Shown: positions 59,901 to 64,000, counted from the first letter of the stretch. The stretch is 64,000 bases of DNA from Aurelia coerulea (GCA_039566865.1 CM076943.1:42106663-42170662); one strand, 5' to 3'. Program-made: numbers and translations. Notes: generated by a model not told the origin, from the sequence alone.

Positions 59901-62346
59901 ATTGACACTTAATGAAAATATTTCTAATTCAAATTTGAATCTACATGATTGTTACAGGTTCAAAATAGCTTTTAAAGGTGGTATACTCTTTAAGCATTAA
60001 ATTTGCTCAGAAAAAGTTCACCTTGCAATATTTGCTAATGATTTTAATATTGGTAGAATCCCTACATTCTTACGCATCGAATTATGTGTAGTTTACTCAG
60101 ATTCCGCTAACAGTTAGCTTTTTGGGAGAAAAATCACAATCTTATGCTAGAAACGTATACAGTAGTGTCCCACATATAAGAAACCAGCTTGTTCAGACCT
60201 GTACCAGCTTCTTATAAAATGGGTATTATTTTGGAAATCTGCGTTTCTTATATGCGGAACGCTACTGCACTGTAATGTAACCTTGATCACCTACCAGCAA
60301 CGTGCAGAATCGCCACGCATCACGACTCAGTGAACTACCGGGTGTCCCAAAATGATGTATTATTGTTTGATTGCTTGTATGCCCATAACCAATGAACGGA
60401 TTTTCAAAAACTTTGTTTTATTTGATTGCCTAAAGGCTAAATTGGATGTTAAGATGCTTAGGATGTTTAGTGCCTATCTTTATGAGTCCCTGTTGAGCAA
60501 GGTACCGCAGGGATACAAGGGACTCATCGTCATAAATCTAAAGAAATGTTGAGTTTTTATGAACAGTTTCTTGTTTCTTATGAGAAATACATGCAGTTGC
60601 TATTTGTAATAAGTAATAAATCTACTTTGAACTTACCGTGCAAGAGCTTGCTCCTGGGCATGCATAAGATTTGTTGCATAAACTGGAATCAGTGCAACTC
60701 TTCATGTTCATGCTCATTGGCACGACTGCATAATTATATGCAAGTGTGGCGCAAATAGGATTGGCAACTGAAATTGGACACGTTATTACTGTTTGGTTAT
60801 TCGCACAGGCTTGCATGGATACTGCACTTATGCACTCATAACACTGCAATGACTCACCTGAAACAAGATCAAGTTTTGCTCGATGTACCGGGTGTCCCAA
60901 AATGATGTATTATTGTTTGATTGCTTGTATGCCCATAACCAATGAACGGATTTTCAAAAACTTTGTTTTATTTGATTGCCTAAAGGCTAAATTGGATGTT
61001 AAGATGTTAAGATGTTGGTTGTGGTTTTACCAGTTTTTGAAAATCGGTTCATCGGTTATGGACATATAAGCAATCAAACGATAATACATCATTTTGGGAC
61101 ACCCGGTATGATGAAACCATTATGCAGCATTAACTGACTATCGTTGTTTTCAGTTGATTTTTACTCATCTTTCAATTTATACTCTTCTTATCCTCAGTGG
61201 AACTTTGCAGCTTACGCAAAGGGCTGTTATAACTCATGGGGAGTAACAACAAGGCCTTACTGGGTTGAAAGTCAATATGGTGGAAGGAATTTAAATGCTT
61301 CCTCTAATATTGTGTTCAGGTAAGTTGCATCTTTGACGTAGTGACGTAACAACATAATTCTGTAACGTGACAGCATAACATAATACCTTAATTTACTTCA
61401 TTCTTTTATAAATCTAGATTTTGGCACTCGCACCCAGGGTAGATGAATACCCTGCATGAAATAATAAGAACCAATTCAAGAATCTGGACAACGTCATTTC
61501 CCATTATATACCCAAAAAACCAAGTCAGGCTGACTTGCAGAATTGTACCGGGTGTCCCAAAATAGTAATCCCGTTTGAAAAATCGTCAACATTTGATTGC
61601 ACGGCTGATCTTTAATTTTCTTTTTTCTGGAAGTAGATCAAGGAAATTGTTTTCCAAGACATAGCTGATCTTTTAAGTTGTTTGAAAATAAGCAAATTTA
61701 GCTCTTTTTAGGGCTACCTGGTTTTGAATCATACCGCAAAAAAGTACTGATGATTGCCAAATCAATTTCTTTGTGCGTGTAAAACGTCTAGTTTGGTCAT
61801 AAATGACAGAAATAAATGCGCACTATCATGGGAAACGTAAATTATGATAAAAAATCTGAAAATGTTAACCCTTTGGCAAGATTGAGTATAGCTATAACTA
61901 TAGCTATAACTATAGCTCAAAAAAAGGTTTCCCAACGTGTAAATTTTCTACCTTGCTGCATCAAAAGCAAACATGTTATCATCTGTGAATATTGTTGGGT
62001 CTTTAACAAAGCAATTAAAAAAGAAAATTTTATCAAAGGTTTGATAATCGATTTTTGGGGATTTTTGAAGCAGGAATACTTTATTCTGGGACACCCGGTA
62101 GGTTCTTACGCTCGGATTTTTACTGTATTAATAACTTATTTTCTTTGCTTCAGCAATGGCAATTTGGATCCATGGTCAGGCCTCGGAGTATTAGTGAAGC
62201 CCTCACCCAGCGTAGTCACTGTCATGATAGACCAAGGCGCACATCATTTGGATTTAAGAAAAAGCAACCCCCTCGATCCTGAATCAGTTAAAAAAGCACG
62301 TGAAATTGAAAAAGCAAACATCAAACTGTGGATTTCTCGAAAATAG
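29321..62346 (+). CDS. PRCP: Lysosomal Pro-X carboxypeptidase (prolylcarboxypeptidase, family S28), 14 exons
   Basis: Serine carboxypeptidase that removes a C-terminal residue following proline; in mammals it acts in lysosomes and extracellularly on peptides such as angiotensin and bradykinin derivatives. Exons: 29321-29515, 30239-30379, 31798-31899, 32876-32950, 44454-44511, 46171-46219, 49335-49389, 50835-50940, 54003-54119, 56288-56343, 57516-57680, 58424-58489, 61198-61319, 62154-62346. All junctions are GT-AG and phases join, giving ~499 aa (human PRCP is 496). Visible features: a hydrophobic signal peptide (FILFCAAVCSAG), LDHFNFRG, FAEHRYYGESLPFG, nucleophile motif GGSYGG (Ser188), NGNLDPWSG (Asp441) and GAHHLDL (His466); the Asp-His spacing of 25 equals human PRCP. 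Possible N-glycosylation sites are NNT, NYT and NAS. The start is the first ATG before the signal peptide; 5' UTR exons are not resolved. The paralogue DPP7 is less likely because the exon 8-13 motifs are PRCP-like. Introns are loaded with transposons; intron 4 (11.5 kb) contains a whole two-gene transposon. Confidence 0.95.
29676..30103. mobile_element. Harbinger-like MITE in PRCP intron 1
   Basis: The ends are GGCCCCATTCACATGGAAATGCAA and, from the right, GGCCCTGTTCACATGGGAATGCAAG. Both are flanked by TAA (29673-29675 and 30104-30106), the 3-bp TWA-type target duplication of PIF/Harbinger elements. The interior contains further short inverted motifs (GGAATGGAAC / GTTCCATT) but no transposase ORF. 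Confidence 0.7.
31130..31717. mobile_element. Palindromic TA-flanked MITE in PRCP intron 2
   Basis: The ends are CCGGGTGCACAAAAAAAAAC and, from the right, CCGAGTGCGCCAAAATAAAC, flanked by TA (31128-31129, 31718-31719). Arms pair over the length: GGCAGGCCACCATAA with TTATTGTGGCCTGCC, and AAGCCTGAATTAGATACTGGG with GCTTCAATCTAATTCAGGCT. It resembles the TA-inserting families elsewhere in this gene. No gene is seen. Confidence 0.75.
32343..32844. mobile_element. Long palindromic element in PRCP intron 3
   Basis: The left arm AGGTTCCAGATCTATAAAGAATAGAGTGG...CTTTGAATTAGATGGCTTGAAAGAAAC pairs with the right arm ending ...AGATTTGGAACCT. The arms extend to about 32,700. The organisation resembles the palindromes at 46531 and 50271 (CTTTGAATT, GGCTTGAAAGGAAC), so it is probably a diverged relative. 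Just left of it, 32110-32340 is unassigned. Confidence 0.6.
33145..33240 (+). repeat. Possible tRNA-derived SINE fragment
   Basis: GACGCAATGGTGTAATCATCTGTGACTTTGCAACAAGAA followed by GGGTTTGAGCCCAGT. The latter resembles a pol III B box (GGTTCGANNCC). Shares its core with 29083-29200. It abuts the split MITE at 33250. Confidence 0.4.
33250..33304. mobile_element. Left half of a palindromic MITE, split by the large transposon
   Basis: CAATAGGCGATTGCGCTAAAGATGGCGGCAAGAAAC...ACCAAGATGCA is the inverted-repeat arm of a short foldback element. The matching arm (TGCATCTTGG...CCACCATCTTTAGCCCAATCGCTTATTG) lies at 44126-44176, on the other side of the large transposon. A contiguous relative is at 39431-39577. 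Confidence 0.7.
33305..33319 (+). repeat. Left terminal inverted repeat of the two-gene transposon
   Basis: CAGTGGCGGCTGGCA, perfect inverted match to 44071-44085. It directly follows the interrupted MITE arm. Confidence 0.85.
34664..36992 (+). CDS. P2X7 ballast-domain protein without channel, 4 exons, transposon-borne
   Basis: Exons 34664-34714, 34973-35386, 35709-35954 and 36729-36992; GT-AG junctions, all phase 0, ~324 aa. Residues 1-155 are charged and mostly disordered-looking (MSRRGRFGIPDKL..., then a Lys-rich stretch with KKRKAYQEK and KKKDPPAKKPAK that could act as nuclear localisation signals). Residues ~207-320 match the cytosolic C-terminal 'ballast' domain of vertebrate P2X7: WCICTRCREMP, then CC and C (C208, C210, C213, C224, C225, C232, probable zinc ligands), then [34 protein letters not shown]. 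In P2X7 this domain binds zinc and guanine nucleotide; here there is no transmembrane or ATP-binding channel part. The ATG at 34664 is the first in an open frame; upstream has no in-frame ATG. The function as a free protein is unknown. It lies inside the transposon, convergent with the transposase gene. Confidence 0.85.
35427..35545 (+). repeat. Dispersed repeat, copy in ballast-gene intron 2
   Basis: TTCCTTTATCAAAATGAATAGTTTCTTAA...CTGGAGTTTCCTAATTTTTTGGC...GAGTTTTCTTATGGGCAGTTTCTTAT matches 41728-41850 in the same orientation. Related AAGAAACT-rich sequence in inverse orientation follows at 36240-36600, so the intron may contain an AGTTTCTT-type palindromic MITE. Confidence 0.6.
36993..37527. 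other. Spacer between the two convergent transposon genes
   Basis: 535 bp between the stop codons of the ballast-domain gene and the transposase-like gene. It should contain both 3' UTRs and polyadenylation signals. I see no clear AATAAA in the expected positions and no further gene. Confidence 0.5.
37528..43715 (-). CDS. DDE transposase-like protein, 9 exons, intact
   Basis: Exons (5'-3' on minus): 43715-43492, 43239-43045, 42868-42586, 42151-41869, 41190-40954, 40530-40349, 39821-39610, 38870-38706, 37762-37528. All are GT-AG with compatible phases; ~671 aa without internal stops. The N-terminus is basic (SGRRSKRKGRKAYSPQKRSQ), followed by ERWNKLKQKYKFQTDYELAEFLMDR, a motif I associate with uncharacterised animal transposase-like proteins. 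Cys pair CNNC at ~residue 220. The core has GGDGRNDSPGHCAKYCTYT (Asp330), EVVTDAHSSVTKWLR (Asp398), SYDVWHGAKNL, PWVKDIVNHFWFCC, ILHHVVDSHEW, and STAELENFHELILAYCSKR (Glu543 or Glu545). This order fits an RNase-H-fold D-D-E catalytic domain with a long insertion. I know this family only as unnamed transposase-like proteins abundant in fish and corals; the superfamily is unassigned here. It ends WTVSKVKEMKQYHYINDLQ... and TGA. Confidence 0.8.
38226..38528. mobile_element. 303-bp MITE built of CCTTGTA motifs, in transposase intron 8
   Basis: The inverted ends are CCTGTACGAAAATACAAGGC and, from the right, CCTGTACAAAAATACAAGGC. The interior is a run of imperfect CCTTGTA(A/G) repeats that switch to the reverse orientation (ACAAGG) at ~38440. 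No ORF. It inserted into an intron and leaves the transposase frame untouched. Confidence 0.7.
39431..39577. mobile_element. Intact ~147-bp foldback MITE in transposase intron 7
   Basis: The left arm GACGATTACGCTAAAGATGGCGGCAAGGAGCTTTTTACCAAGATGCATTG pairs with the right arm ...GCATTGCATCTTGGTAAAAAGTTCCTCATCGCCATCTTTAGCGTAAT. It belongs to the same family as the split element at 33250-33304 / 44086-44176. Immediately left, 39130-39300 contains a CACTGTTTTGATGG / CAGTGGTGGAC motif of unknown nature. Confidence 0.75.
41728..41850 (+). repeat. Dispersed repeat, copy in transposase intron 4
   Basis: TTTCCTTTATCAAAATAAAAAGTTTCCTTGG...CTGGAGTTTATTAATTTTTTTGCC...GAGTTTCTTTTGAGCAGTTTCTTTATC, homologous to 35427-35545. 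It is non-coding. Confidence 0.6.
44071..44085 (-). repeat. Right terminal inverted repeat of the two-gene transposon
   Basis: TGCCAGCCGCCACTG is the exact reverse complement of 33305-33319. It is preceded by GGTACTAGACTGGTACCGCTAGTACC, a short palindrome-rich subterminal motif. Confidence 0.85.
44086..44176. mobile_element. Right half of the split palindromic MITE
   Basis: TAGAATCACTAAGGATTTGTAATTAGAACGCAATGCATCTTGGTAAAG...CCACCATCTTTAGCCCAATCGCTTATTG aligns to the right half of the intact relative (CAGAATTGTCAAAGATTCGTAATTAGAACGC... at 39511-39577). About 20 bp of the relative's centre are not represented on either side. Confidence 0.7.
44454..44511 (+). CDS. PRCP: PRCP exon 5, catalytic serine exon
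   Basis: Acceptor TTTTTTTCCAG, donor GAG|GTATAT. It encodes GTMPGAANSPVVAFGGSYG and leaves phase 1; the last G joins GT of exon 6 (46171) to complete GGSYGG followed by MLAAWFRMKYP. The serine in GGSYGG is the S28 nucleophile. This exon lies immediately right of the intron-4 transposon. Confidence 0.93.
45056..45654. mobile_element. 599-bp palindromic MITE (GGTGTCCCAAAA family) in PRCP intron 5
   Basis: Begins CTGGGTGTCCCAAAAAAATTGTGCCCCGTTTGTC and ends with the reverse complement of nearly the same sequence, ...GACAAACGGGGCACAATTTTTTTGGGACACTCTG. TA flanks both sides (45054-45055, 45655-45656). The arms pair through to the centre (TCATTTTTCAACGGATTTTTA / AAAAATCCGTTGAAAAATGA; CAGTGGTCGGCCATTTTG / CAAAATGGCCGACCGCTGG). 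Tc1/mariner-type by TSD; no transposase. Confidence 0.85.
46531..47041. mobile_element. 511-bp palindromic element with 9-bp TSD in PRCP intron 6
   Basis: The 9-bp direct repeat GAGGAGTTC (46522-46530 and 47042-47050) flanks inverted ends AGCATAGGGCTCAAATCTTT / AAAGATTTGAGCCCTATGCT. The arms extend over most of the element (GGTGTAAAATTCTAT, GAATTGAATGG, AAAGGAACTTAT with reverse matches). A 9-bp TSD suggests the Mutator-like superfamily. Non-coding. Confidence 0.8.
47315..48541. mobile_element. Older relative of the 522-bp satellite MITE, with nested insertions
   Basis: The ends CCTGGTGAGTCAGAAATAAG and ...CTTTTTTTGACTCACCCC, plus internal matches (TGTTTGGTAAAATCA, TAGAAAATTCTGGTAAGAGGTT, GACCAGAATGGAACATGGAATTCTCG, CTGATAGATTAA), make this a diverged member of the family at 16774/18976/20842. 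A nested element lies at about 47427-47592, with ends GGGAATCGACATAG / CTATGTCTATTCCC. Another insertion appears to follow ~47960. Confidence 0.65.
49411..50177. mobile_element. GGTGTCC-type MITE, compound copy, in PRCP intron 7
   Basis: Starts CAGGGTGTCCAAGAAAAGTTTTGCCCCGTTTGTATGG and ends ...CGGTGCACATTTTTTGGGACACCCTG before TA. A second internal left-type end occurs at 49556 (AGGGTATTCCTAAAAAAACTTGTGTCCCGTTTCTG), so the unit is probably a nested or partly duplicated insertion. Confidence 0.6.
50271..50782. mobile_element. Palindromic element related to 46531-47041, in PRCP intron 7
   Basis: TTAGGGCTCAAATCTTTGAGATGGTCGGTGTGAGATTGTATTGC at the left pairs with ...GAATTTTACATCCACCTTTTTAAAGATTTG...GAGCCCTATGCT at the right. 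Same end sequence and size as 46531-47041; no clean TSD remains. It ends only ~50 bp before PRCP exon 8 (50835). Confidence 0.7.
52159..52752. mobile_element. 594-bp palindromic MITE (GGTGTCCCAAAA family) in PRCP intron 8
   Basis: CGGGGTGTCCCAAAAAAAGTGTACTCC ... GGGCACAATTTTTTGGGACACCCTG, TA-flanked (52157-52158, 52753-52754). Closely related to 45056-45654, sharing TGAAACCAGCGGTCGGCCATTTT and CACGAGAGCTATGACATTGGAGGCTGCTG, but with the central region in the opposite orientation. Confidence 0.85.
52885..53080 (+). repeat. Dispersed ~200-bp repeat, copy 1
   Basis: GAAATGCTTGAAAAAGGGCCTAAAACA...CTTGATCAAATCGTAATGAAGCTTCTTGCACAGAATAATAAACAAATTGCAATTTTTCATTGTAAGAG...ATTGCCATGGAATTGAA resembles 63180-63310. 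The 5' part also contains three copies of AACTGCGTAAAATCA. No recognisable function. Confidence 0.55.
53790..53937. repeat. TTTG/TCTG tetranucleotide microsatellite
   Basis: Runs of TGTTTGTTTG and a pure (TGTC)n tract of about 15 units at 53862-53918, between two CGAGACAGTTTTAA-type motifs. It gives open frames in several phases (VCLSVCLS / RQTDRQTD) that are by-products of the repeat. It lies ~65 bp upstream of PRCP exon 9 (54003). Confidence 0.95.
54549..54866. mobile_element. G-rich-ended non-autonomous element in PRCP intron 9
   Basis: Starts GGTCCACTCCCGGGGGGGGG...GTACTCCCATA and ends ...AATACCCCCCGGGTCTACT. The interior has about five repeats of a 35-45-bp unit, ATTATGCGACAGGGTATCAT / TGCGACAGGGTGTCCTTTT. 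Elements with CCGGGGGGG-TACTCCC ends are familiar to me from cnidarian genomes (general knowledge). No ORF. Confidence 0.55.
55085..55400. repeat. AAGCTGGGAA/TTCCCAGCTT-rich inverted segment
   Basis: Repeated AGCTGGGAA, AGCTAGGAA, TTCCTAGG and TTCCCAGCTT motifs on both strands. It looks like an old palindromic element or degenerate minisatellite. Open frames on the minus strand are low-complexity (Phe/Leu/Ser). Confidence 0.45.
55765..55935 (-). repeat. tRNA-derived SINE, minus strand
   Basis: Read on the minus strand, GTGGGGTGAGTGGCCAAGCGGCTTAA has a canonical pol III A box (TGGCCAAGCGG, complement at 55903-55913), followed by a GGTCGAGTG B-box-like motif (~55856-55864). A tail with GGATGGGTGATCTC, reminiscent of 5S rRNA/SINE tails, and GGGACGTTAAACTAGGGG come after. 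It is not a functional tRNA: no acceptor stem closes. Confidence 0.5.
55958..56240. repeat. 142-bp tandem duplication
   Basis: Two copies of a unit containing GATAAGTGGCTGCTTAGTTATGGCACAGGAAAGGCAA...CATCAGAAAGCTCCCTATGCTTAGTTGGTGAAATAAACCTGTTTCTTGGATGTT; TAGTTATGG occurs at 55991 and 56133. Non-coding, just upstream of PRCP exon 10. Confidence 0.85.
56398..56720. mobile_element. Partial GGTGTCC-type MITE in PRCP intron 10
   Basis: AGAGTGTCCAAAAAAACTTGTGCCCCGTTTGTGTGGCTTCTGTGGAGGAGTTGTAGCTTGCATTGTCTCGATTTTTGCATA matches the internal left end at 49556. The right end is not identifiable. A similar stub, GCGTCCCAAAAATTGTGCCCCGTTAATGTGGC, is at 55592. Confidence 0.5.
58302..58371 (+). ncRNA. Pre-miRNA-like hairpin in PRCP intron 11 (candidate)
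   Basis: A 31-nt arm (AGTATTCAAGATACTCTCAT + TATCAGAAACT), an 8-nt loop (GTTGCAAT) and a 31-nt 3' arm pair fully, with a single G:U wobble. Total 70 nt, ending 52 nt before exon 12. Near-perfect pairing of this length and loop size suits cnidarian-type pre-miRNAs, but could also be a young foldback or siRNA-producing palindrome. No expression evidence is available. Confidence 0.4.
59126..59880 (-). mobile_element. 5'-truncated LINE (non-LTR retrotransposon), minus strand
   Basis: A 24-nt T run (59126-59149) is the poly-A tail of an insertion in minus orientation. Upstream of it, on the minus strand, is a long open frame for the C-terminal part of a LINE reverse transcriptase ORF2. Truncation at the 5' end is typical of target-primed reverse transcription. 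Confidence 0.85.
59180..59869 (-). pseudogene. LINE ORF2 C-terminal fragment (reverse transcriptase tail)
   Basis: 229 codons open. Diagnostic motifs: KCKYLGSKLDTEED, EIFNAFIRSVYMYNTCLWT, KIDATQRKLLRKAL, RIRWFGHALRLPEN, RPKGHPITTWY and ASDRRKWREIV, i.e. the RT thumb/connection and C-terminal region typical of jockey/CR1/I-group LINEs. The palm (YADD) and endonuclease domains are absent. Intact frame suggests a fairly recent insertion. It lies in PRCP intron 12, antisense. Confidence 0.85.
60160..60272. mobile_element. Short TA-flanked MITE (113 bp)
   Basis: The ends CAGTAGTGTCCCACATATAAGAAAC and, from the right, CAGTGCAGTAGCGTTCCGCATATAAGAAAC, with TA outside (60158-60159, 60273-60274). The right arm has a 5-base extension. 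Non-coding. Confidence 0.6.
60338..60455. mobile_element. Left arm of a GGTGTCCCAAAATGATG-type MITE
   Basis: CCGGGTGTCCCAAAATGATGTATTATTGTTTGATTGCTTG... is identical over about 115 bp to the left arm of the complete element at 60888, and follows TA. The matching right arm is missing here; the similarity stops near AAGATGCTTAGGATG. Confidence 0.75.
60637..60857 (-). CDS. Ly6/uPAR (LU) domain exon, antisense in PRCP intron 12
   Basis: 221-bp exon with canonical splice sites on the minus strand (TTGTTTCAG| and CACG|GTAAGT), phase 1 in and phase 0 out, about 74 residues. It begins GESLQCYECIS and has nine cysteines in the LU pattern (LQC-YEC...QAC...ITC...PIC...KSC...LC...YAC...SC). The last Cys-Asn pair expected for the fold is absent and would be in the next exon. 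LU proteins are secreted or GPI-anchored modulators; the partner exons (signal peptide, GPI tail) are not visible. It lies between two copies of one MITE, so it may be a captured exon and not a live gene. Confidence 0.6.
60888..61106. mobile_element. 219-bp GGTGTCCCAAAATGATG-type MITE
   Basis: CCGGGTGTCCCAAAATGATG at the left and its reverse complement CATCATTTTGGGACACCCGG at the right, with TA at both sides (60886-60887, 61107-61108). Arms pair for ~85 bp. It ends 91 bp before PRCP exon 13. Confidence 0.85.
61548..62098. mobile_element. 551-bp TA-flanked MITE (CCGGGTGTCCCAAAATAGTA) in PRCP intron 13
   Basis: The ends CCGGGTGTCCCAAAATAGTAATCC and ...GGAATACTTTATTCTGGGACACCCGG, with TA at 61546-61547 and 62099-62100. 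Unlike its neighbours the interior is only partly palindromic. Its right end is 55 bp from PRCP exon 14, and one reading frame runs from the element into that exon; that frame is fortuitous. Confidence 0.8.
62154..62346 (+). CDS. PRCP: PRCP exon 14, terminal exon with catalytic Asp and His
   Basis: Acceptor TTTGCTTCAG. The first base completes a serine codon (AG|C), then NGNLDPWSG carries the charge-relay Asp and GAHHLDLR the catalytic His. The frame ends with LWISRK and TAG at 62344-62346. The end of this exon is duplicated about 327 bp downstream. Confidence 0.93.
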
Positions 62347-62960
62347 GACAAACAATTTTTGATTTCGATTTGCAGCTGTAGTAGAATGTAACAAATGACT
62401 ATAAAGTGCTGACAGCAGCTCTTCTTGGAAAAACCGTAATTTAAAATTCATTCTTTGATTTCTGCAAGTAATTTTTCGAATCTGCTTCTCAGCGAGATGT
62501 AAAAACATTAAAAGCCAAAAATTTCGGATGTTAATATTTTGGGACATTTCATACGTCCGAAAATGTTACTGTACGAAATGTTGCAGCATTGAAAAATCAC
62601 AGAAGACTATTTTTATTTGAATTGAAATTGAATTGAAAAAGCAAACATCAAACTGTGGATTTCTCGAAAATAGGACAAACAATATTTTGATTTCGAATGG
62701 CAGCCGTAGTAGAATATAACAAATGACTATGAAGTGCTGCTGACCGCAGTAATAAGTCTCTTCTTGGAACAACCATATGATATTCAAATTTTCTTAAGTA
62801 ATTTATGAATTAAAAATTCATTCTTTGTTTCTTGCTAGTAATTTTTCGAAATCTACATTAAAAGCCAAAAATTTCGGATGTTAATATTTTTGGACATTTC
62901 ATACGTCCGAAAAATGTTACTGTACGAAATGTTGCAGCATTGAAAAATCACAGCAGATTA
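62303..62960 (+). repeat. ~330-bp tandem duplication covering the PRCP stop codon and 3' region
   Basis: AAATTGAAAAAGCAAACATCAAACTG...TGGATTTCTCGAAAATAGGACAAACAAT recurs 327 bp later (GCAAACATC at 62314 and 62641). The following bases match too (GTAGTAGAATGTAACAAATGACTAT, CTCTTCTTGG, TTCGGATGTTAATATTTT, GACATTTCATACGTCCGAAAA, TTGCAGCATTGAAAAATCACAG). The second copy holds a non-functional piece of the last coding sequence. Confidence 0.85.
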
Positions 62961-63179
62961 TTTCCACTGTTTGAAAGCGTAATGTTCTGCTCACGAAACG
63001 CTTTGCATTTAAAGGAATGTGATGAGAGGGTTAAATCGTGAAAATCTCACATTTTTGAAAATTCATTGCACAAAGAACACTTGATTAATTGGAGTTGATA
63101 AATGACCTTTTGTGATTTTTCTCTTTTTTCATTTGTGGGGGAAATTTAGGCCAAGCTGGCTTAACAAAAGTTTCTTGGT

Positions 63180-63310
63180 AACGAAATGCCTGAAAAGGGC
63201 CTAAAACAGTTGATCAAATATTACAGAAACTCCTCACAAAGAACAACAGAGAACGTACAATTTTTCACTGTTCAAAGACATAGCCTTCTTATTTACATTT
63301 TAATTGGAAT
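63180..63310 (+). repeat. Dispersed ~200-bp repeat, copy 2
   Basis: GAAATGCCTGAAAAGGGCCTAAAACAGTTGATCAAAT...CACAAAGAACAACAGAGAACGTACAATTTTTCACTGTTCAAAGA...TTAATTGGAATGAATTG parallels 52885-53080. Non-coding. Confidence 0.5.
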
Positions 63311-63538
63311 GAATTGCTCTCTCAAATCTTGAATTTGGAGGACTGCCATTCTGTGGAAAAATTACTTGAACTTTTGCGACAGAGTTTGTTTGATCATGAC
63401 ATTGAGCATTATCAAAATTGGTCAATTGTTAAGGGAAATATGCTAGGCGCTACTGGAGAAAAAGCGCGTTTTTTGAAAGGCTATTTGCGGAGGAGCGAAC
63501 TCATCGGTTTGATTTAGCTTGGCGACGGTTTGAAAGAA

Positions 63539-63639
63539 ATGGCGAGATTAGAAGCGATCTTCGGTGCTGTCTGTTTTAGCTTAGAACATGTGATTCAGAC
63601 GGTAATTGCAACATTAGGAAACGACAAAGAAGAACACAA
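63539..63639 (+). CDS. Possible first coding exon of the next gene
   Basis: GAAATGGCGAGA is a good translation start context. The frame encodes MARLEAIFGAVCFSLEHVIQ and on to DKEEH, about 34 residues, and stops at a strong donor AA|GTAAGT. The hydrophobic stretch (AIFGAVCFSLEHVIQTVIATL) could be a membrane or helical segment. No family recognised; no second exon is within the window. Confidence 0.3.
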
Positions 63640-64000
63640 GTAAGTTGTCATTAAATGTTAATTGCAAAAGTGAATAAACTACGCTGCAAAACTGAATAAA
63701 CACGATGAGTGAGAGTAGCTTAGGTCATTCAAATCACCCAATCTGTATTTATCCCATTGCTCATGCTTTAACAGACAGAAGAAAAACAACCATCATTGTT
63801 TAGCATTGAATTGATATCAAGAATACTTAAAAACAACAAAGTACTGAAGGTAATAATTATAATAATAAGTAATATTTATACAGGTTTACTTGTTCAGAAT
63901 AGAAATTCTGTTATCAGTCAAGGACCTGTTGAACGAAAAAGATAAAACGAGAAATAAAAATTACATCGAAGTTAAAACTGTGTTCAAAACTGTTTCATTA

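Larger units (their letters stand above)
62961..64000 (+). other. Downstream flank of PRCP
   Basis: Contains copy 2 of a dispersed repeat (63180-63310) and an open frame 63314-63517 (67 codons, LEDCHSVEKLLELLRQSLF...). I do not recognise that frame; it may be 5' UTR of the next gene. After 63640 I see nothing clear. Confidence 0.4.

Noticed and set aside
61816..62346. 176-codon open frame ending with the PRCP C-terminus
   Set aside because: The upstream part lies in the MITE at 61548-62098. The real exon starts after the TTTGCTTCAG acceptor at 62153, in phase with exon 13.

Overview
The window is eukaryotic, from an AT-rich invertebrate animal genome. There is no operon-like gene packing. 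Genes are split by GT-AG introns of 0.3-11.5 kb, and most non-coding DNA is satellite or short inverted-repeat transposons. The gene content (a PRCP-type peptidase, a P2X7 ballast-domain protein, a Ly6/uPAR exon) fits a metazoan. The style of the non-autonomous elements suggests a cnidarian, but that assignment is an inference from general knowledge.

Layout. 1-9965 is a tandem array of a ~198-bp satellite (A). 9966-22625 is a second, unrelated array of a ~168-bp satellite (B), interrupted by blocks of A-related repeats (11901-12403, 13615-14505) and by three near-identical 522-bp TA-flanked MITEs that were co-amplified inside a ~1.9-2.2 kb higher-order repeat. 22626-25858 is the eroded array edge. 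It contains a hAT-like element (8-bp TSD), a Mutator-like element (10-bp TSD) built from ACCGACCAC arrays, and a Harbinger-like element carrying a 56-codon ORF. 25859-29320 is mostly featureless.

29321-62346 (+) is one 14-exon gene for a lysosomal Pro-X carboxypeptidase (PRCP, peptidase family S28). All splice phases join, giving about 499 residues with Ser188, Asp441 and His466 as the predicted triad. Its introns hold at least a dozen MITEs, a truncated LINE (minus strand), SINE-like pieces, a pre-miRNA-like hairpin and an antisense Ly6/uPAR-domain exon.

The main discovery candidate is in PRCP intron 4. A ~10.8-kb DNA transposon (33305-44085) is bounded by 15-bp perfect terminal inverted repeats (CAGTGGCGGCTGGCA). 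It carries two convergent, intact, spliced genes: a plus-strand protein with the P2X7 cytosolic 'ballast' domain and no channel (34664-36992, 4 exons, ~324 aa), and a minus-strand DDE-type transposase-like protein (43715-37528, 9 exons, ~671 aa). The element sits inside a split palindromic MITE, and an intact relative of that MITE lies in one of its own introns. This suggests that free-standing ballast-domain genes can travel as transposon passengers or accessory genes.
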